Of a stretch of DNA of 40,134 nucleotides, positions 1 through 7,916 are shown piece by piece (positions within the stretch are counted from its first letter, which is position 1; each line of letters starts with the position of its first letter). A program made the translations under genes and the position numbers. Location: contig JAEUJP010000838.1 of assembly GCA_016793725.1 (NCBI GenBank), positions 1 through 40,134 on the forward strand. Direction: 5' to 3'. This DNA is from Myxococcaceae bacterium (GTDB taxonomy: Bacteria > Myxococcota > Myxococcia > Myxococcales > Myxococcaceae). The notes below the pieces were generated by a model. The model saw only the letters and a program-made list of their open reading frames with translations. It ran no database searches and was not told the origin of the DNA.

Positions 1-1983
1 GGTGGCGGTCGAGGCGAGCGCGTCGAACGGGCAGGCCGCCGAGGCGCCGGTGCAGCTCTCGGCGACGTCGCACGGCCCGGCCGAGGCGCGGCACATCGCG
101 CCGGCGCCGACGAAACCGTCTGCCGGGCACACCGCCGACCCGCCGGTGCAGCTCTCGGCGACGTCGCACGCCCCGGCAGCTGGGCGGCAGACGGTGCCGG
201 TCGGGGCGAGCGTGTCGCCGGGGCACGACGCCGAGATGCCCGAGCAGGTGTCGGCGACGTCGCAGGCGCCGGCGCTCGGGCGGCAGACGACTCCGCTGCC
301 GGCGAGCACGTCGGCGGGGCACGTCGCCGACACGCCGCTGCACAGCTCGGGCACGTCGCACGCGCCCGTCGCGGCGCGGCAGACGTTGCCGCTCGAGAGC
401 GCATCGGCGGGGCACTGCGCGCTGGCGCCGGTGCACTGCTCGGCGACGTCACAGGCTCCGGCCGACGCGCGGCACACGGTGCTCGCGGGGCTGAAGGTGC
501 ACGTGCCGAGCGAGCCGGCGAGGTTGCAGGCGTCGCACGCGCCATCGCACGCCGTGTTGCAGCAGAAGCCGTCGACGCAGCGGCCCGACGTGCACATGGC
601 GTCGGCGGTGCAGGCGGTGCCGTTCGGCAGGCGCGCGATGCACGCGTTGCCCATGCAGAACTGGCCCGCGGGGCACGAGATGACGTCGGCGGGGCACGAG
701 ACGCCGGTGCCATCGCAGCTCTCGGCGGCGTCGCAGTTGCCGGCCGAGGCGCGACAGGTGAAGGTGCTCGGGCGCACGGCGTCGGCGGGGCACAGGCCGC
801 TCGAGCCGCTGCAGCTCTCGGCGACGTCGCAGGCGCCCGCCGCGGGCCGGCAGACGGTGCCGGTGACGAACGTGTCGGTGGGGCACGTGGCGCTCGTACC
901 GGTGCAGACCTCGGCGACGTCGCAGACGCCGGCGGCCGGGCGGCACAGCGTGCCCGAGCCTTGAAAGCCGTCGTTGGGGCAGCTCGCGCTCGTGCCGGTG
1001 CAGACCTCTTCGACGTCGCAGGCGCTGACGGCGGCGCGGCACGAGGTCGAGGTGCCGGCGAAGAGGTTCGCGGGGCAGGCGGTGGCGGAGCCGGTGCAGC
1101 GCTCGGCGACGTCGCACGGCCCGTTGGCGGCGCGGCATTCTCGAGTCGCGGGGTCGAGCGCGTCGGCGGGGCACGTGGCGTCGGTGCCCGAGCAGCGCTC
1201 GGCGGGGTCGCAGTCGCCGGCCGAGGGGCGGCACACGCGGGTCGCAGGCTCGAACGTGTTGGCGGGGCAGGTCGCGCTCGAGCCGCTGCAGACCTCGGCC
1301 ACGTCACACGGGCCGGTCGAGGCGCGGCAGGTGGTGCCCGAGCCGCGCATGCCGTCTCGAGGGCACTGGGCATCGTCACCGGTGCAGAGCTCGGCGACGT
1401 CGCAGTCACCGGCCGAAGCGCGGCACTCGGTGCCGGCCGACGAGAGCACGTTCGGAGGGCACACGGCGGTGGTGCCGGTGCAGCGCTCTTCGACGTCGCA
1501 GGCGCCTGCGGCGGCGCGGCAGGTCGCGCCTTGAGAGAGGAACGTGTCGTTCGGGCACAGGCCGCCGGTGCAGACCTCGTCGTGGTCGCAGCCGCCGGCG
1601 TTGGCGCGGCACTGCACGGCGTCGCAGTCGGAGTCCATGCAGTCGGAGACGCCGTCGCCGTCGTTGTCGAGGGCGTCGAAGCAGCTCGCGGGGCCGGCGC
1701 CACCTTCGCCGACGAAGCCGCCGTCGCCGCCATCGAGAGCGCCGCCGTCACCCGCGTCGGCGAGGCCGGCGTCGGTGCCGCCGTCGGTGAAGGGCAGGCC
1801 GCCGTCGGTGCGCGCGCCATACACACACTTGCGCTCGGCGCTGCAGTACTGCTCGGCGGGGCAGTTGGCGTCGGAGTCGCACGGGGCGCCTTCGACGTTC
1901 GGGTTGCACGCGATGAAGACGACCAGCGCGCTGAGTGCCGCGAGCAGGGCGAGCTTCGCCGCCGCGGTACGACCCTGAGTCAT
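1..1983 (-). CDS. Cys-rich repeat lipoprotein, 3' end missing (runs off left edge)
   Basis: An open frame of 661 codons without a stop begins at ATG 1983-1981 and leaves the window at base 1, so the protein is C-terminally partial. A GGGGAG ribosome binding site ends 5 bases before the start. The N-terminus has a basic head, a hydrophobic stretch and a lipobox (FIAC, Cys26), so it is predicted to be exported and lipid-anchored. A Gly/Asp/Ala-rich linker (about residues 60-95) follows, then a Ca-binding-like segment with DNDGDG. After that come about 15 repeats of 31-32 residues built on C-D-V-A-E-x-C-T-G...C-P-x-D, resembling the disintegrin-like Cys repeats of myxobacterial surface proteins. 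Repeats 10 and 11 are separated by a different Cys-rich module (forward 500-700). The role is unknown; surface adhesion or a structural role is inference. The forward-strand frames over it are shadows. Confidence 0.85.
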   Translation of the reverse strand, partial: MTQGRTAAAKLALLAALSALVVFIACNPNVEGAPCDSDANCPAEQYCSAERKCVYGARTDGGLPFTDGGTDAGLADAGDGGALDGGDGGFVGEGGAGPASCFDALDNDGDGVSDCMDSDCDAVQCRANAGGCDHDEVCTGGLCPNDTFLSQGATCRAAAGACDVEERCTGTTAVCPPNVLSSAGTECRASAGDCDVAELCTGDDAQCPRDGMRGSGTTCRASTGPCDVAEVCSGSSATCPANTFEPATRVCRPSAGDCDPAERCSGTDATCPADALDPATRECRAANGPCDVAERCTGSATACPANLFAGTSTSCRAAVSACDVEEVCTGTSASCPNDGFQGSGTLCRPAAGVCDVAEVCTGTSATCPTDTFVTGTVCRPAAGACDVAESCSGSSGLCPADAVRPSTFTCRASAGNCDAAESCDGTGVSCPADVISCPAGQFCMGNACIARLPNGTACTADAMCTSGRCVDGFCCNTACDGACDACNLAGSLGTCTFSPASTVCRASAGACDVAEQCTGASAQCPADALSSGNVCRAATGACDVPELCSGVSATCPADVLAGSGVVCRPSAGACDVADTCSGISASCPGDTLAPTGTVCRPAAGACDVAESCTGGSAVCPADGFVGAGAMCRASAGPCDVAESCTGASAACPFDALASTAT

Positions 1984-2061
1984 TCGTGCTCCCCGGCGGC
2001 GGAGTGTACTCGCTGGCAGAGGCGACGCGAGGTGTCCCAAGATGGCCGCTTTCGGGGTCGA

Positions 2062-2517
2062 ATGATCATGCGTTGGCTGATTGTGGTGGGGGGTGTGTCA
2101 TTCGCCGCGTGCAGCAACCCGGCGTCACCGATGACCATGGACGCGGGCGCAACGTCGTGCACCACGTCCACGTGTGACGACGCCGTCGGGAGCTGGTCGT
2201 TCGGCACGCTCGCCGACGCCGGTGCCTCGTGCGGCGCCCTCAGCGATTACTCACCGCTCGTGGTGTCGCGCAGCGGCGGCGCGCTCTGCATCGCGGGCAC
2301 GGTGCCGCTCTCGCACCCGGCGAAGACGACATTGAGCTCCGACGGCGGGTGTGGGCTCACGCTGAAGCTCGACGAGGGCTTCGTCGACGCGGCGGTGACG
2401 ACCGTTCGCACGTATCAACTGCAAGCGAGCGGGAGCTCGCTCTCGGGCGTCGTCGAGCTGAAGCGACAGGGCGACGGCGTCGGCGGCTGCATGGGCCCCG
2501 CCGAGGCCAGACGGTGA
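2062..2517 (+). CDS. Small putative lipoprotein of unknown function
   Basis: This is a 151-residue protein whose start is chosen at ATG 2062; ATG 2068 is an alternative. A short hydrophobic N-terminus ends in a lipobox (SFAAC, Cys17), followed by a Ser/Pro/Ala linker and a compact domain with five or six further Cys residues and several beta-like segments (a GSWSFG motif near residue 40). It is transcribed divergently from the repeat lipoprotein to its left and lies 33 bases before another Cys-rich lipoprotein on the same strand, so the two may be cotranscribed. I recognise no family. A small secreted lipoprotein with a lipocalin-like or META-like beta fold is possible but not shown. Confidence 0.65.
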   Translation: MIMRWLIVVGGVSFAACSNPASPMTMDAGATSCTTSTCDDAVGSWSFGTLADAGASCGALSDYSPLVVSRSGGALCIAGTVPLSHPAKTTLSSDGGCGLTLKLDEGFVDAAVTTVRTYQLQASGSSLSGVVELKRQGDGVGGCMGPAEARR

Positions 2518-2550
2518 ATTTTCGGCGGCCAGGCCCGTAAGGCGCGCACC

Positions 2551-3546
2551 ATGAACCGCACGATCTGCTTCGCAGCGCTCGCCGCCTGCAGCTCTTCACC
2601 GCCGTCGCCAGTCTCACTCGAGGCGCTCTGCGGAGCTTTCGCGCGCGCCGACTGCGAGCGCAGCCAGGCGTGCGGCCACACCTCGTCGCAGGTCGACTGC
2701 GCGCGGCTCGAGCAGGTGTTCTTGTCCGACTGCATTTCCATTCAGCGGCAGAAGCTCGACGCCGGCCTCGTCCAGTACGACCCCGTCGCCGCGGGCGCGT
2801 GCGTGCGCTCGATTCGTGGCGGCACGTGCGACCTCTCGGTGTTCCCACGGTTCCACTACTGCCCCGATGCGTTCCCTGGCCCATCGGCGGAAGGCGAGCC
2901 CTGCGGCGATTGTCAGGCCGGGCTCAACTGCAACACGGCCGCACGCTGCGCGACGTGCGTGCGGCGGTCGCCGGCCCCAAACACTCCGAGCGGCAGGGCG
3001 GTGGGCGAGCCGTGCTTCAACCCGATTCTCTCGGGTGACCTCTGTGAGGTGGCTGCATACTGCGCCGCAGCCGGCGATGGCGGCTTCGAGTGCGCCGCTC
3101 GTGCCACCCGAGACGAGGCCTGCGACGCGAGGCCCTGCCACCCCGAGCTCGCGTGCCTCGGCTCGACGTGCCGACCGCGCCTCGACGTCGGCGGAGCGTG
3201 TGACGGTGACGACTGCCTTCAGGGCCTGCGCTGCGTCGAAGGCCAGTGCCGGCCCATCGCGTACTCGGGCGAAGCGTGTGTGAACAGCCAGCAATGTGCG
3301 TACGGCTCGGGCCTGCCGTGCGTGAACGGCACCTGCGCATCCCCTGCACCGCTCGGCAGCTCGTGCGACGCCGGCGAGTGCGAGCTCGCCGCGTACTGCA
3401 ACGACCAGTGGCAGTGCGTGCCCCGCGTCGAGCGCGATGGAGCCTGCGTCACCGGCTTCGAATGCGCGCTCGGCACCCTCTGCGCCGACCCGGGCGACGG
3501 AGGCCGCCGTTGCGCCGGCCCGTCTTCACCCGCGTGCATCCCCTGA
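2551..3546 (+). CDS. Cys-rich putative lipoprotein
   Basis: This is a 331-residue protein starting at ATG 2551. The N-terminus is short with a lipobox-like LAAC (Cys13), so lipid anchoring is likely but the signal is minimal. The rest is dominated by regularly spaced Cys pairs in motifs such as GEPCGDC, GGACDGDDC, GEACVNSQQC and GSSCDAGEC, giving about ten short Cys modules, similar to Dickkopf/EGF-like cysteine clusters common in myxobacterial exported proteins. Disulfide-rich and extracytoplasmic is the natural reading. Its last 21 bases overlap the end of the convergent tetR gene. The function is unknown. Confidence 0.8.
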   Translation: MNRTICFAALAACSSSPPSPVSLEALCGAFARADCERSQACGHTSSQVDCARLEQVFLSDCISIQRQKLDAGLVQYDPVAAGACVRSIRGGTCDLSVFPRFHYCPDAFPGPSAEGEPCGDCQAGLNCNTAARCATCVRRSPAPNTPSGRAVGEPCFNPILSGDLCEVAAYCAAAGDGGFECAARATRDEACDARPCHPELACLGSTCRPRLDVGGACDGDDCLQGLRCVEGQCRPIAYSGEACVNSQQCAYGSGLPCVNGTCASPAPLGSSCDAGECELAAYCNDQWQCVPRVERDGACVTGFECALGTLCADPGDGGRRCAGPSSPACIP

Positions 3547-4047
3547 CGACTCGAGCAGGCGGCTCAGCCCCCACTCGAAGTCCTTCTCGGTGTCGCCGCC
3601 GAGGCGAAAAGCGCCGGCGAGCTCCATCGAGACGAAGCCGTGCAGCCACGCGGTGAGCAGCCGCGCCGCCGCCAGCGAGCCGAGCGCCTCGATGATGGGC
3701 TTCGCCACCTCACCGCGCCGCGCCACCAGGTCGCCGCCCTCTTCGCGCGCCGCGTAGAGCAGCCCGTACAGCTGCGGCCGCTCGAGGGCGAACTGCCGGT
3801 ACGCCCGCGCCTTCGCCGCCACCGTTCGCGCCGGGCCCATGCGCGCCTCGAGGTCGAGCAGCCCTTCGCGCGCCACGTCGTCGAGCAGCAGGTCGCGGGT
3901 CGCGTACCGCTTGTACAGCGACGGCCCCTTGATGCCCGCCGCCACGGCCACCGCCTGCATGTTCACCGCGTCGAGCCCGCGCGTCTCGAGCAGCTTCAGC
4001 GCCGCCGCCACGATGTCTTCGGCGCTCGTCTTAGGCGCTGCGGGCAT
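3526..4047 (-). CDS. TetR/AcrR-family transcriptional regulator
   Basis: This 173-residue protein has an N-terminal TetR DNA-binding domain (about residues 8-55): a first helix with AEDIVAAALKLLE and a helix-turn-helix VAVAAGIKGPSLYKRYATRD. The C-terminal ligand-binding half (residues 60-170) contains the LLTAWLHGFVSMELAGAF stretch typical of WHG/TetR_C-type domains. It starts at ATG 4047-4045 and overlaps the end of the upstream DUF4260 gene by 17 bases, so the two form a translationally coupled operon. A perfect 12-bp inverted repeat over the operon promoter (4407-4433) is the obvious candidate operator, implying autorepression. Ligand unknown. It converges with the Cys-rich lipoprotein gene, overlapping it by 21 bases. 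Confidence 0.9.
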   Translation of the reverse strand: MPAAPKTSAEDIVAAALKLLETRGLDAVNMQAVAVAAGIKGPSLYKRYATRDLLLDDVAREGLLDLEARMGPARTVAAKARAYRQFALERPQLYGLLYAAREEGGDLVARRGEVAKPIIEALGSLAAARLLTAWLHGFVSMELAGAFRLGGDTEKDFEWGLSRLLESSGDARG

Positions 4048-4411
4048 TCACCGCCGCCTTGCCCACCATGCCGAGGTGCGTATGCCCGAACGCGTCGGGG
4101 TACTTGAGGCCGTAGCCGAGCGCGCGGTCGAAGCCGATGTGCGCGAACCAGATGAGCGCATACGGCAGCATCCCGGGAATCAGCGCGAGCAGCGCCGGCG
4201 CAATCATGCCGTGCATGAAGTTGTAGCAGGCGGCCCCGATGCGCGGCCCGAACAGGTACCCCGCGAACGACACGTCGGGCACCAGGAACAGCGCTGCGAA
4301 CGTGCCCCAGCCGAACCCGAGCCGCGCGTACAGCACGGCAGAGACCGCGGTGATGGCCAGACCTTCGAGGCGGAGCTGCAGCTTCACGGAACCCGTCGTC
4401 GTATCGTTCAT
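4031..4411 (-). CDS. DUF4260 family integral membrane protein
   Basis: This is a 126-residue hydrophobic protein with about four membrane segments. The features match DUF4260: an N-terminal LRLEGLAI segment, FLVPDVSFAGYLFGPRIGAACYNFMHG, and C-terminal ALIWFAHIGFDRALGYGLKYPDAFGHTHLG. Length is usual for the family. The family has no established function; such genes are often found beside regulators. It starts at ATG 4411-4409, which sits inside the left arm of a perfect palindrome. The promoter geometry puts the transcription start at or next to this ATG, with no room for a ribosome binding site. The tetR gene follows with a 17-base overlap. Confidence 0.88.
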   Translation of the reverse strand: MNDTTTGSVKLQLRLEGLAITAVSAVLYARLGFGWGTFAALFLVPDVSFAGYLFGPRIGAACYNFMHGMIAPALLALIPGMLPYALIWFAHIGFDRALGYGLKYPDAFGHTHLGMVGKAAVNARSA

Positions 4412-4446
4412 GGCTACACTATGTAGCCATGAACGCCCACTGTCAA
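4407..4446 (-). promoter_or_regulatory. Promoter plus palindromic TetR-type operator of the DUF4260-tetR operon
   Basis: On the minus strand a perfect -35 hexamer TTGACA (4446-4441) is followed by a 17-base spacer and a -10 hexamer CATAGT (4423-4418). Six bases later comes the ATG of DUF4260 (4411-4409), so the transcript should begin at or next to the start codon. A perfect inverted repeat with 12-bp arms (TTCATGGCTACA at 4407-4418 and its complement at 4422-4433, 3-base spacer) covers the -10, the predicted start point and the start codon. Size and position suit a TetR-family operator. The assignment to the adjacent regulator is inference. Confidence 0.75.
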
Positions 4447-4457
4447 GGCCCTACTGC

Positions 4458-4502
4458 GCAAAAGACGAAGGCCGGCCCCGAGCACCATGCGCGGGACCGG
4501 CC
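4458..4502 (-). terminator. Candidate rho-independent terminator after the beta-propeller gene
   Basis: Read on the minus strand, a 10-bp GC-rich stem (4502-4493 pairing with 4479-4470, one mismatch, 13-base loop) is followed by a T-rich tail, TTCGTCTTTT. It lies 50-100 bases past the stop of the beta-propeller lipoprotein and just before the -35 of the DUF4260 promoter, so it would insulate the two units. Confidence 0.6.
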
Positions 4503-4513
4503 AGCGTGTGAAT

Positions 4514-4538
4514 CTCTCTTCAGGCCGAGTGAAGAGAG
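4514..4538. other. Perfect 9-bp stem-loop downstream of the beta-propeller gene
   Basis: CTCTCTTCA (4514-4522) pairs perfectly with 4530-4538 around a 7-base loop. It lies between the beta-propeller stop and the terminator-like hairpin, without its own T-tract on the minus strand. It may protect the mRNA 3' end or assist termination. Confidence 0.5.
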
Positions 4539-4554
4539 GTTCTGTGCTCTGAAA

Positions 4555-6720
4555 TCAGTACGTCACGTAGCGGTCGAACGCGACGGTCGCGACGGGCGTG
4601 CCGAGCGCGTTGATGTTCGCCACACGAATGCCGGCGTCGCTGATGGCGTAGACGAAGTCGTCGGCCATCACGCTGCGGCGAACCGACGGCTGCCAGTAGT
4701 ACGACCAGCCGTAGTAGTTGTGCACGCGGAACAGGTCTTTCATCGCGACCGCGCCCTTGTGGGTGAAGCCGGTCTGGGTGTCGACGCCGAAGACGCGGAG
4801 GTCGGAGGTGAACGAGCTCCAGTAGTCGCCGTTCGAGTCCTGGCCCCAGCCGTAGTCGCTGAACGGCACCGCGAGCAGCTTCTTCGCCGCGAAGTAGTTG
4901 AACGCCTTGTGGTTGTGCTGCGCCTCGCTGTAGCTCGACGAGTCGCCGAGCGTCGTGGTGTGCGCGAGCGTGGGCTTCGCCTTGTTCGTGACGTCGAAGA
5001 TGCTGAGCTGAATGCGGCGGCCCTGCCAGTTCTGCATGTCTTCCGGCACGTAGGTGCCGATGGTCAGCAGGTGGCCCTCATCGAGCGGGTGAATGTAGCT
5101 CGAGAAGCCCGGCACCTTGAGCTCGCCCACCACCTGCGGGTTCGTCGGGTCGCACAGGTCGAGCGTGAAGAGCGGGTCGACCTGGCGGAAGGTGACGACG
5201 TAGCCGGTGCAGCCCGAGAAGCGGCTCGACATGATGCGCTCGCCCACCGCCATCGGCTTGCTCTCGCCGATGACGAGCAGCTGGCCTTCTTTTTCGGCCA
5301 GAATCGAGACCTGGTTCGCGGTCTCGGTGCGGCCGAACCAGTTGTTCGGGTTCTCGGTGTCGGGCACGCGCTGCGTCGTGGTGGTCGCGATGCGGAAGTA
5401 GCCGTTCGAGTCTTCGTCCATGCTGAACTGGTCGACGATGCCGCCGGCGGCCGTGCCCGACGCGACGTACTTCGCGGCGTTCTCGTCGCTGATGTCGAAC
5501 TTGTGCAGGTAGGTCACGTCTTTCTGACCCGGAGCCGGCCACCACCACCAGTGGCGCGTCGCCACGTACAGGTTCTTCGCCGACGCGTAGACCTCGCCCG
5601 ACTCGGCGAGCACGTTCGTGCGGTTGATGGTGCCGGGGTTCTTCAGGTTCAGCGTCACGACCGACAGCTGGCCCATGCGCACCGGCGCGTTCACCTTGCT
5701 GAACGACGAGCAGTCGGCCGGCAACATCGTGCGCTGGCCGTTCTTCACCATGCTCGCCGCGGGCACCCACTGCGCGAGCGTGGTGTTGCGGATGATCTGC
5801 TCGTTCTTCTTGATCAGCTCATTGAACGCCGCGTCGCGCTTCGCCTTGTCGACCGGCGTGCAGTTGCCGCCCCAGAAGCCGCAGCTGCCGCCGCCGAGGT
5901 CGCCTTCAGGCCACCAGCGAATGCTCTGCGGGAAGTTCAGGTCGTCGCTCATCACCACGCGCACCGAGTCGCCGATGCGGCGGCTGTTCGCGTAGCTGCC
6001 CGGCAAGAAGTACTCGCTCTCGGTCTTCAGGTTGCCCAGGTCGCTGACGTCGACGACCGTAATCTTCACCGAGTTCGCGTACGTGTAGCCGCAGTCGAGG
6101 CCCTTGCAGTTCGCACCGTCGCTCGCCGCCAGCGGCAGCTGCTGCCAGATGCTGCTGAACACCACGACCTTGTCGTTGCCCGCGAGGAACATCTCTTGCG
6201 GCCAGCCCTGAATCGTCAGCTTGCCCTGCAGGCTCAGGTTCGTCGCCGGCCACGACAGCGACGCGTACAGCTTGTCGCCCGAGAGCACGAAGATGCGGTT
6301 GCCGTCGTTCTTCACGAAGTCGGCTTCGTCGACGCCCGACACCTGCGTGTTCGTCGTCGTGTAGTTCGTCGGCATCGGAGACGCCGCCTTGTCGTTGGCC
6401 GCGCCACCCAGCGCCGCCGTCGGCGAGGCCTCGGCGAAGTCGCCGCCGCGGAAGCCGCCCCACCAGCCCCACGACGGCACGCCGTCGCGCGAGGCTTCAA
6501 TCTGGGTGCGCATCATTCGCACCGCGTTGTCTTCGAGGTAGGTCTCGAGGTCGGCGCACGCGTTCGAGCCGCTGAACGCCGTGAGGCTGACCCGGTCTTG
6601 AATCGCGGGAGGCGTCTCGGGGCTCGTACCGTTCCCGCAGCCTGCGACCGCCAAAGATGCTGCCCCTGCTCCCACCGCCGCCCACTTCTGCCAACGCAAC
6701 AGAGTCTCTCGCCAGCCCAT
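4555..6720 (-). CDS. Secreted beta-propeller domain lipoprotein (Beta_propel family)
   Basis: This is a 721-residue protein starting at ATG 6720 with a GAGGG ribosome binding site about 8 bases upstream. The signal sequence (RWQKW, then a hydrophobic run) ends in a lipobox AVAGC with Cys28. The segment TNTQVSGVDEADFVKNDGN (around residue 125) is the hallmark of the Beta_propel family of secreted proteins with a C-terminal propeller distantly related to WD40. Blade-like strands repeat to the end (LVIGESKPM, YVVTFRQVDPLFTLDLCDP, HLLTIGTYV). The length is normal for the family, whose biochemical role is not established. It is probably monocistronic: a divergent gene lies upstream and a terminator-like hairpin downstream. 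A long, Arg/Val-rich frame on the opposite strand is a shadow. Confidence 0.9.
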   Translation of the reverse strand: MGWRETLLRWQKWAAVGAGAASLAVAGCGNGTSPETPPAIQDRVSLTAFSGSNACADLETYLEDNAVRMMRTQIEASRDGVPSWGWWGGFRGGDFAEASPTAALGGAANDKAASPMPTNYTTTNTQVSGVDEADFVKNDGNRIFVLSGDKLYASLSWPATNLSLQGKLTIQGWPQEMFLAGNDKVVVFSSIWQQLPLAASDGANCKGLDCGYTYANSVKITVVDVSDLGNLKTESEYFLPGSYANSRRIGDSVRVVMSDDLNFPQSIRWWPEGDLGGGSCGFWGGNCTPVDKAKRDAAFNELIKKNEQIIRNTTLAQWVPAASMVKNGQRTMLPADCSSFSKVNAPVRMGQLSVVTLNLKNPGTINRTNVLAESGEVYASAKNLYVATRHWWWWPAPGQKDVTYLHKFDISDENAAKYVASGTAAGGIVDQFSMDEDSNGYFRIATTTTQRVPDTENPNNWFGRTETANQVSILAEKEGQLLVIGESKPMAVGERIMSSRFSGCTGYVVTFRQVDPLFTLDLCDPTNPQVVGELKVPGFSSYIHPLDEGHLLTIGTYVPEDMQNWQGRRIQLSIFDVTNKAKPTLAHTTTLGDSSSYSEAQHNHKAFNYFAAKKLLAVPFSDYGWGQDSNGDYWSSFTSDLRVFGVDTQTGFTHKGAVAMKDLFRVHNYYGWSYYWQPSVRRSVMADDFVYAISDAGIRVANINALGTPVATVAFDRYVTY

Positions 6721-6878
6721 GTTTTGGTCCCTCGTTCGATCGGCCGTTTGACTGCTTCTCTCGGCGCCCGGCTGCGAGGGCTGGGCCAGGGGGTGGCCAC
6801 GTCAAAACAATGAGTTGCAGGTGCCGCGATCGGTAGAGATCCGTCGGGCCTTCAGGAATCTGAGGCACCTAAGAAACG

Positions 6879-6906
6879 TCGACAGCCGCATTTTGCGCGG
6901 TATGGT
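6879..6906 (+). promoter_or_regulatory. Possible sigma70-type promoter of the FHA gene
   Basis: TCGACA (6879-6884), 5 of 6 to the -35 consensus, is followed by a 16-base spacer and TATGGT (6901-6906), 4 of 6 to the -10. The predicted start near 6913 lies only a few bases before ATG 6917. No ribosome binding site is visible. The prediction rests on sequence match alone. Confidence 0.4.
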
Positions 6907-6916
6907 GCGCCCCGCA

Positions 6917-7711
6917 ATGAGTGACGCACGGGAGATCAACCTCCCCCAGCAGCTCTGGGACACGCTCGACACCATGGCAAAAGAGATGGGGGTCGCTCGC
7001 GACAGCCTCGTCTCTCAAGCCGTCTTCACGCTCGCCCGCCTCAACGGCTACGTGATTCCCGGGAAGGTCGTTCTCGGCGCACCCGCCTCCGCGCCCGCCA
7101 ACGGCAGCCCCGCGACGACGAACAAGCCCGCCCCCGCCGCAAAGTCTGCTCCCCCACCTCCCGCCGCGAAGGCCGACAAAAAAGGCCGCCCCGCGCCCGA
7201 GCCCGAGCCCGAGCCAGAACCCGAGCCGCAAGAAGAAGAGGCTCCGCCCGAAGACGACCAGGGCAACCCCTTCGACCAGCAAGAAGAAGAGCAGCCTCAA
7301 GAAGACGAGGCCCCGCCCGAAGACGAGGCCCCTCCCGAAGAAGAAGAGGCCCCGCCCGAAGACGAAGCCCCTCCCGAAGAAGAAGAGCCGCCTCCTCCGC
7401 CGCCCAAGAAGGGTGGCGGTGGCTCGCTCACCGTCGTCATGGCCGGGCGCGAGCCGTTCAAGCTCGCCGCCGATTCGATGCTCGTCGGCCGCGGCAAACA
7501 CTGCGACTTCGTCATCGAGTCGAACCGCGTCTCGCGCGAGCATGCGCGCATCTCGAAAGACGGCGCCGACTTCGTGCTCGAAGATTTGAACTCGTCGAAC
7601 GGTACGTTCTTCGGCGCTGCCAAAGAGAAGGTCACGCGCCCGAAGAAGCTGAAAGACGGCGACGAGTACACCTTCGGCACCGAGAAGGTGAAGTTCCGCA
7701 TCGGCCGCTGA
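6917..7711 (+). CDS. FHA domain protein with N-terminal ribbon-helix-helix-like domain
   Basis: This is a 264-residue protein. The frame is open 34 codons further upstream, but ATG 6917 is preferred because recognisable homology and a possible promoter both point there. The N-terminus (residues 5-45, REINLPQQLWDTLDTMAKEM...) has the strand-helix-helix pattern of ribbon-helix-helix DNA-binding or dimerisation domains. A low-complexity middle (about 50-165) alternates Ala/Pro with long acidic runs of E, D and P. The C-terminus is a clear FHA domain: VGRGKHCDFVI, SREHARI near residue 205 and LNSSNGTFF near 228, which are the phosphothreonine-binding loops. FHA proteins read out Ser/Thr kinase activity; two such kinases are encoded 18-25 kb away. 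A phosphorylation-dependent DNA-binding or scaffold role is inference. Confidence 0.88.
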   Translation: MSDAREINLPQQLWDTLDTMAKEMGVARDSLVSQAVFTLARLNGYVIPGKVVLGAPASAPANGSPATTNKPAPAAKSAPPPPAAKADKKGRPAPEPEPEPEPEPQEEEAPPEDDQGNPFDQQEEEQPQEDEAPPEDEAPPEEEEAPPEDEAPPEEEEPPPPPPKKGGGGSLTVVMAGREPFKLAADSMLVGRGKHCDFVIESNRVSREHARISKDGADFVLEDLNSSNGTFFGAAKEKVTRPKKLKDGDEYTFGTEKVKFRIGR

Positions 7712-7728
7712 GTCGGCGAACCCAACTC

Positions 7729-7772
7729 CGCTCACACTGAGCGGCGCGAAGCGAACGCGCAGTCGAAGTGGG
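7729..7772. repeat. Dispersed palindromic intergenic repeat, copy 1
   Basis: This 44-base element begins CGCTCACACTGAGCGG and ends CGCAGTCGAAGTGGG. It matches two other copies in this window (31650-31695 and 31719-31767) at the GCTCA..CTGAGCGG and GTCGAAG ends, with a variable GC-rich middle. It lies in the gap after the FHA gene. The same motif type (CCCTGAGC...GTCGAAGGG) is widespread in bacterial intergenic DNA, including REP-like families. Confidence 0.65.
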
Positions 7773-7916
7773 TCGTGAACCGCCTCTGGCGCGCGAACTG
7801 ATCACTCGAGTTTGCGCATGAGCGCGCGCTCTGCGCTCGACGCGCATCACCCCCCCGCTCAACCCAGCGCATTTCCCTGCGCGGCCCTTGGCCCGACTCT
7901 TGGAACGTTCGCGCGC

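Noticed and set aside
1..964. 320-residue forward frame at the left edge with SATSQAPAAGRQ-type repeats
   Set aside because: It is the antisense image of the Cys-repeat lipoprotein on the minus strand, which has a signal peptide, lipobox and RBS.
4429..6813. 794-residue forward frame opposite the beta-propeller gene, starting in the palindrome
   Set aside because: Arg/Val/His-rich with no domain logic, fully antisense to a clear Beta_propel protein; a GC-rich shadow frame.
6869..7735. 288-residue minus-strand frame over the FHA gene
   Set aside because: Phe/Gly/Arg repeats mirror the acidic Pro/Glu repeats of the real FHA protein; no independent signals.
7884..7900. Sigma54-like promoter (TTGGCCCGACTCTTGGA) before the gene at 7917
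   Set aside because: The -24 part fits, but the invariant C of the -12 TTGC element is absent.
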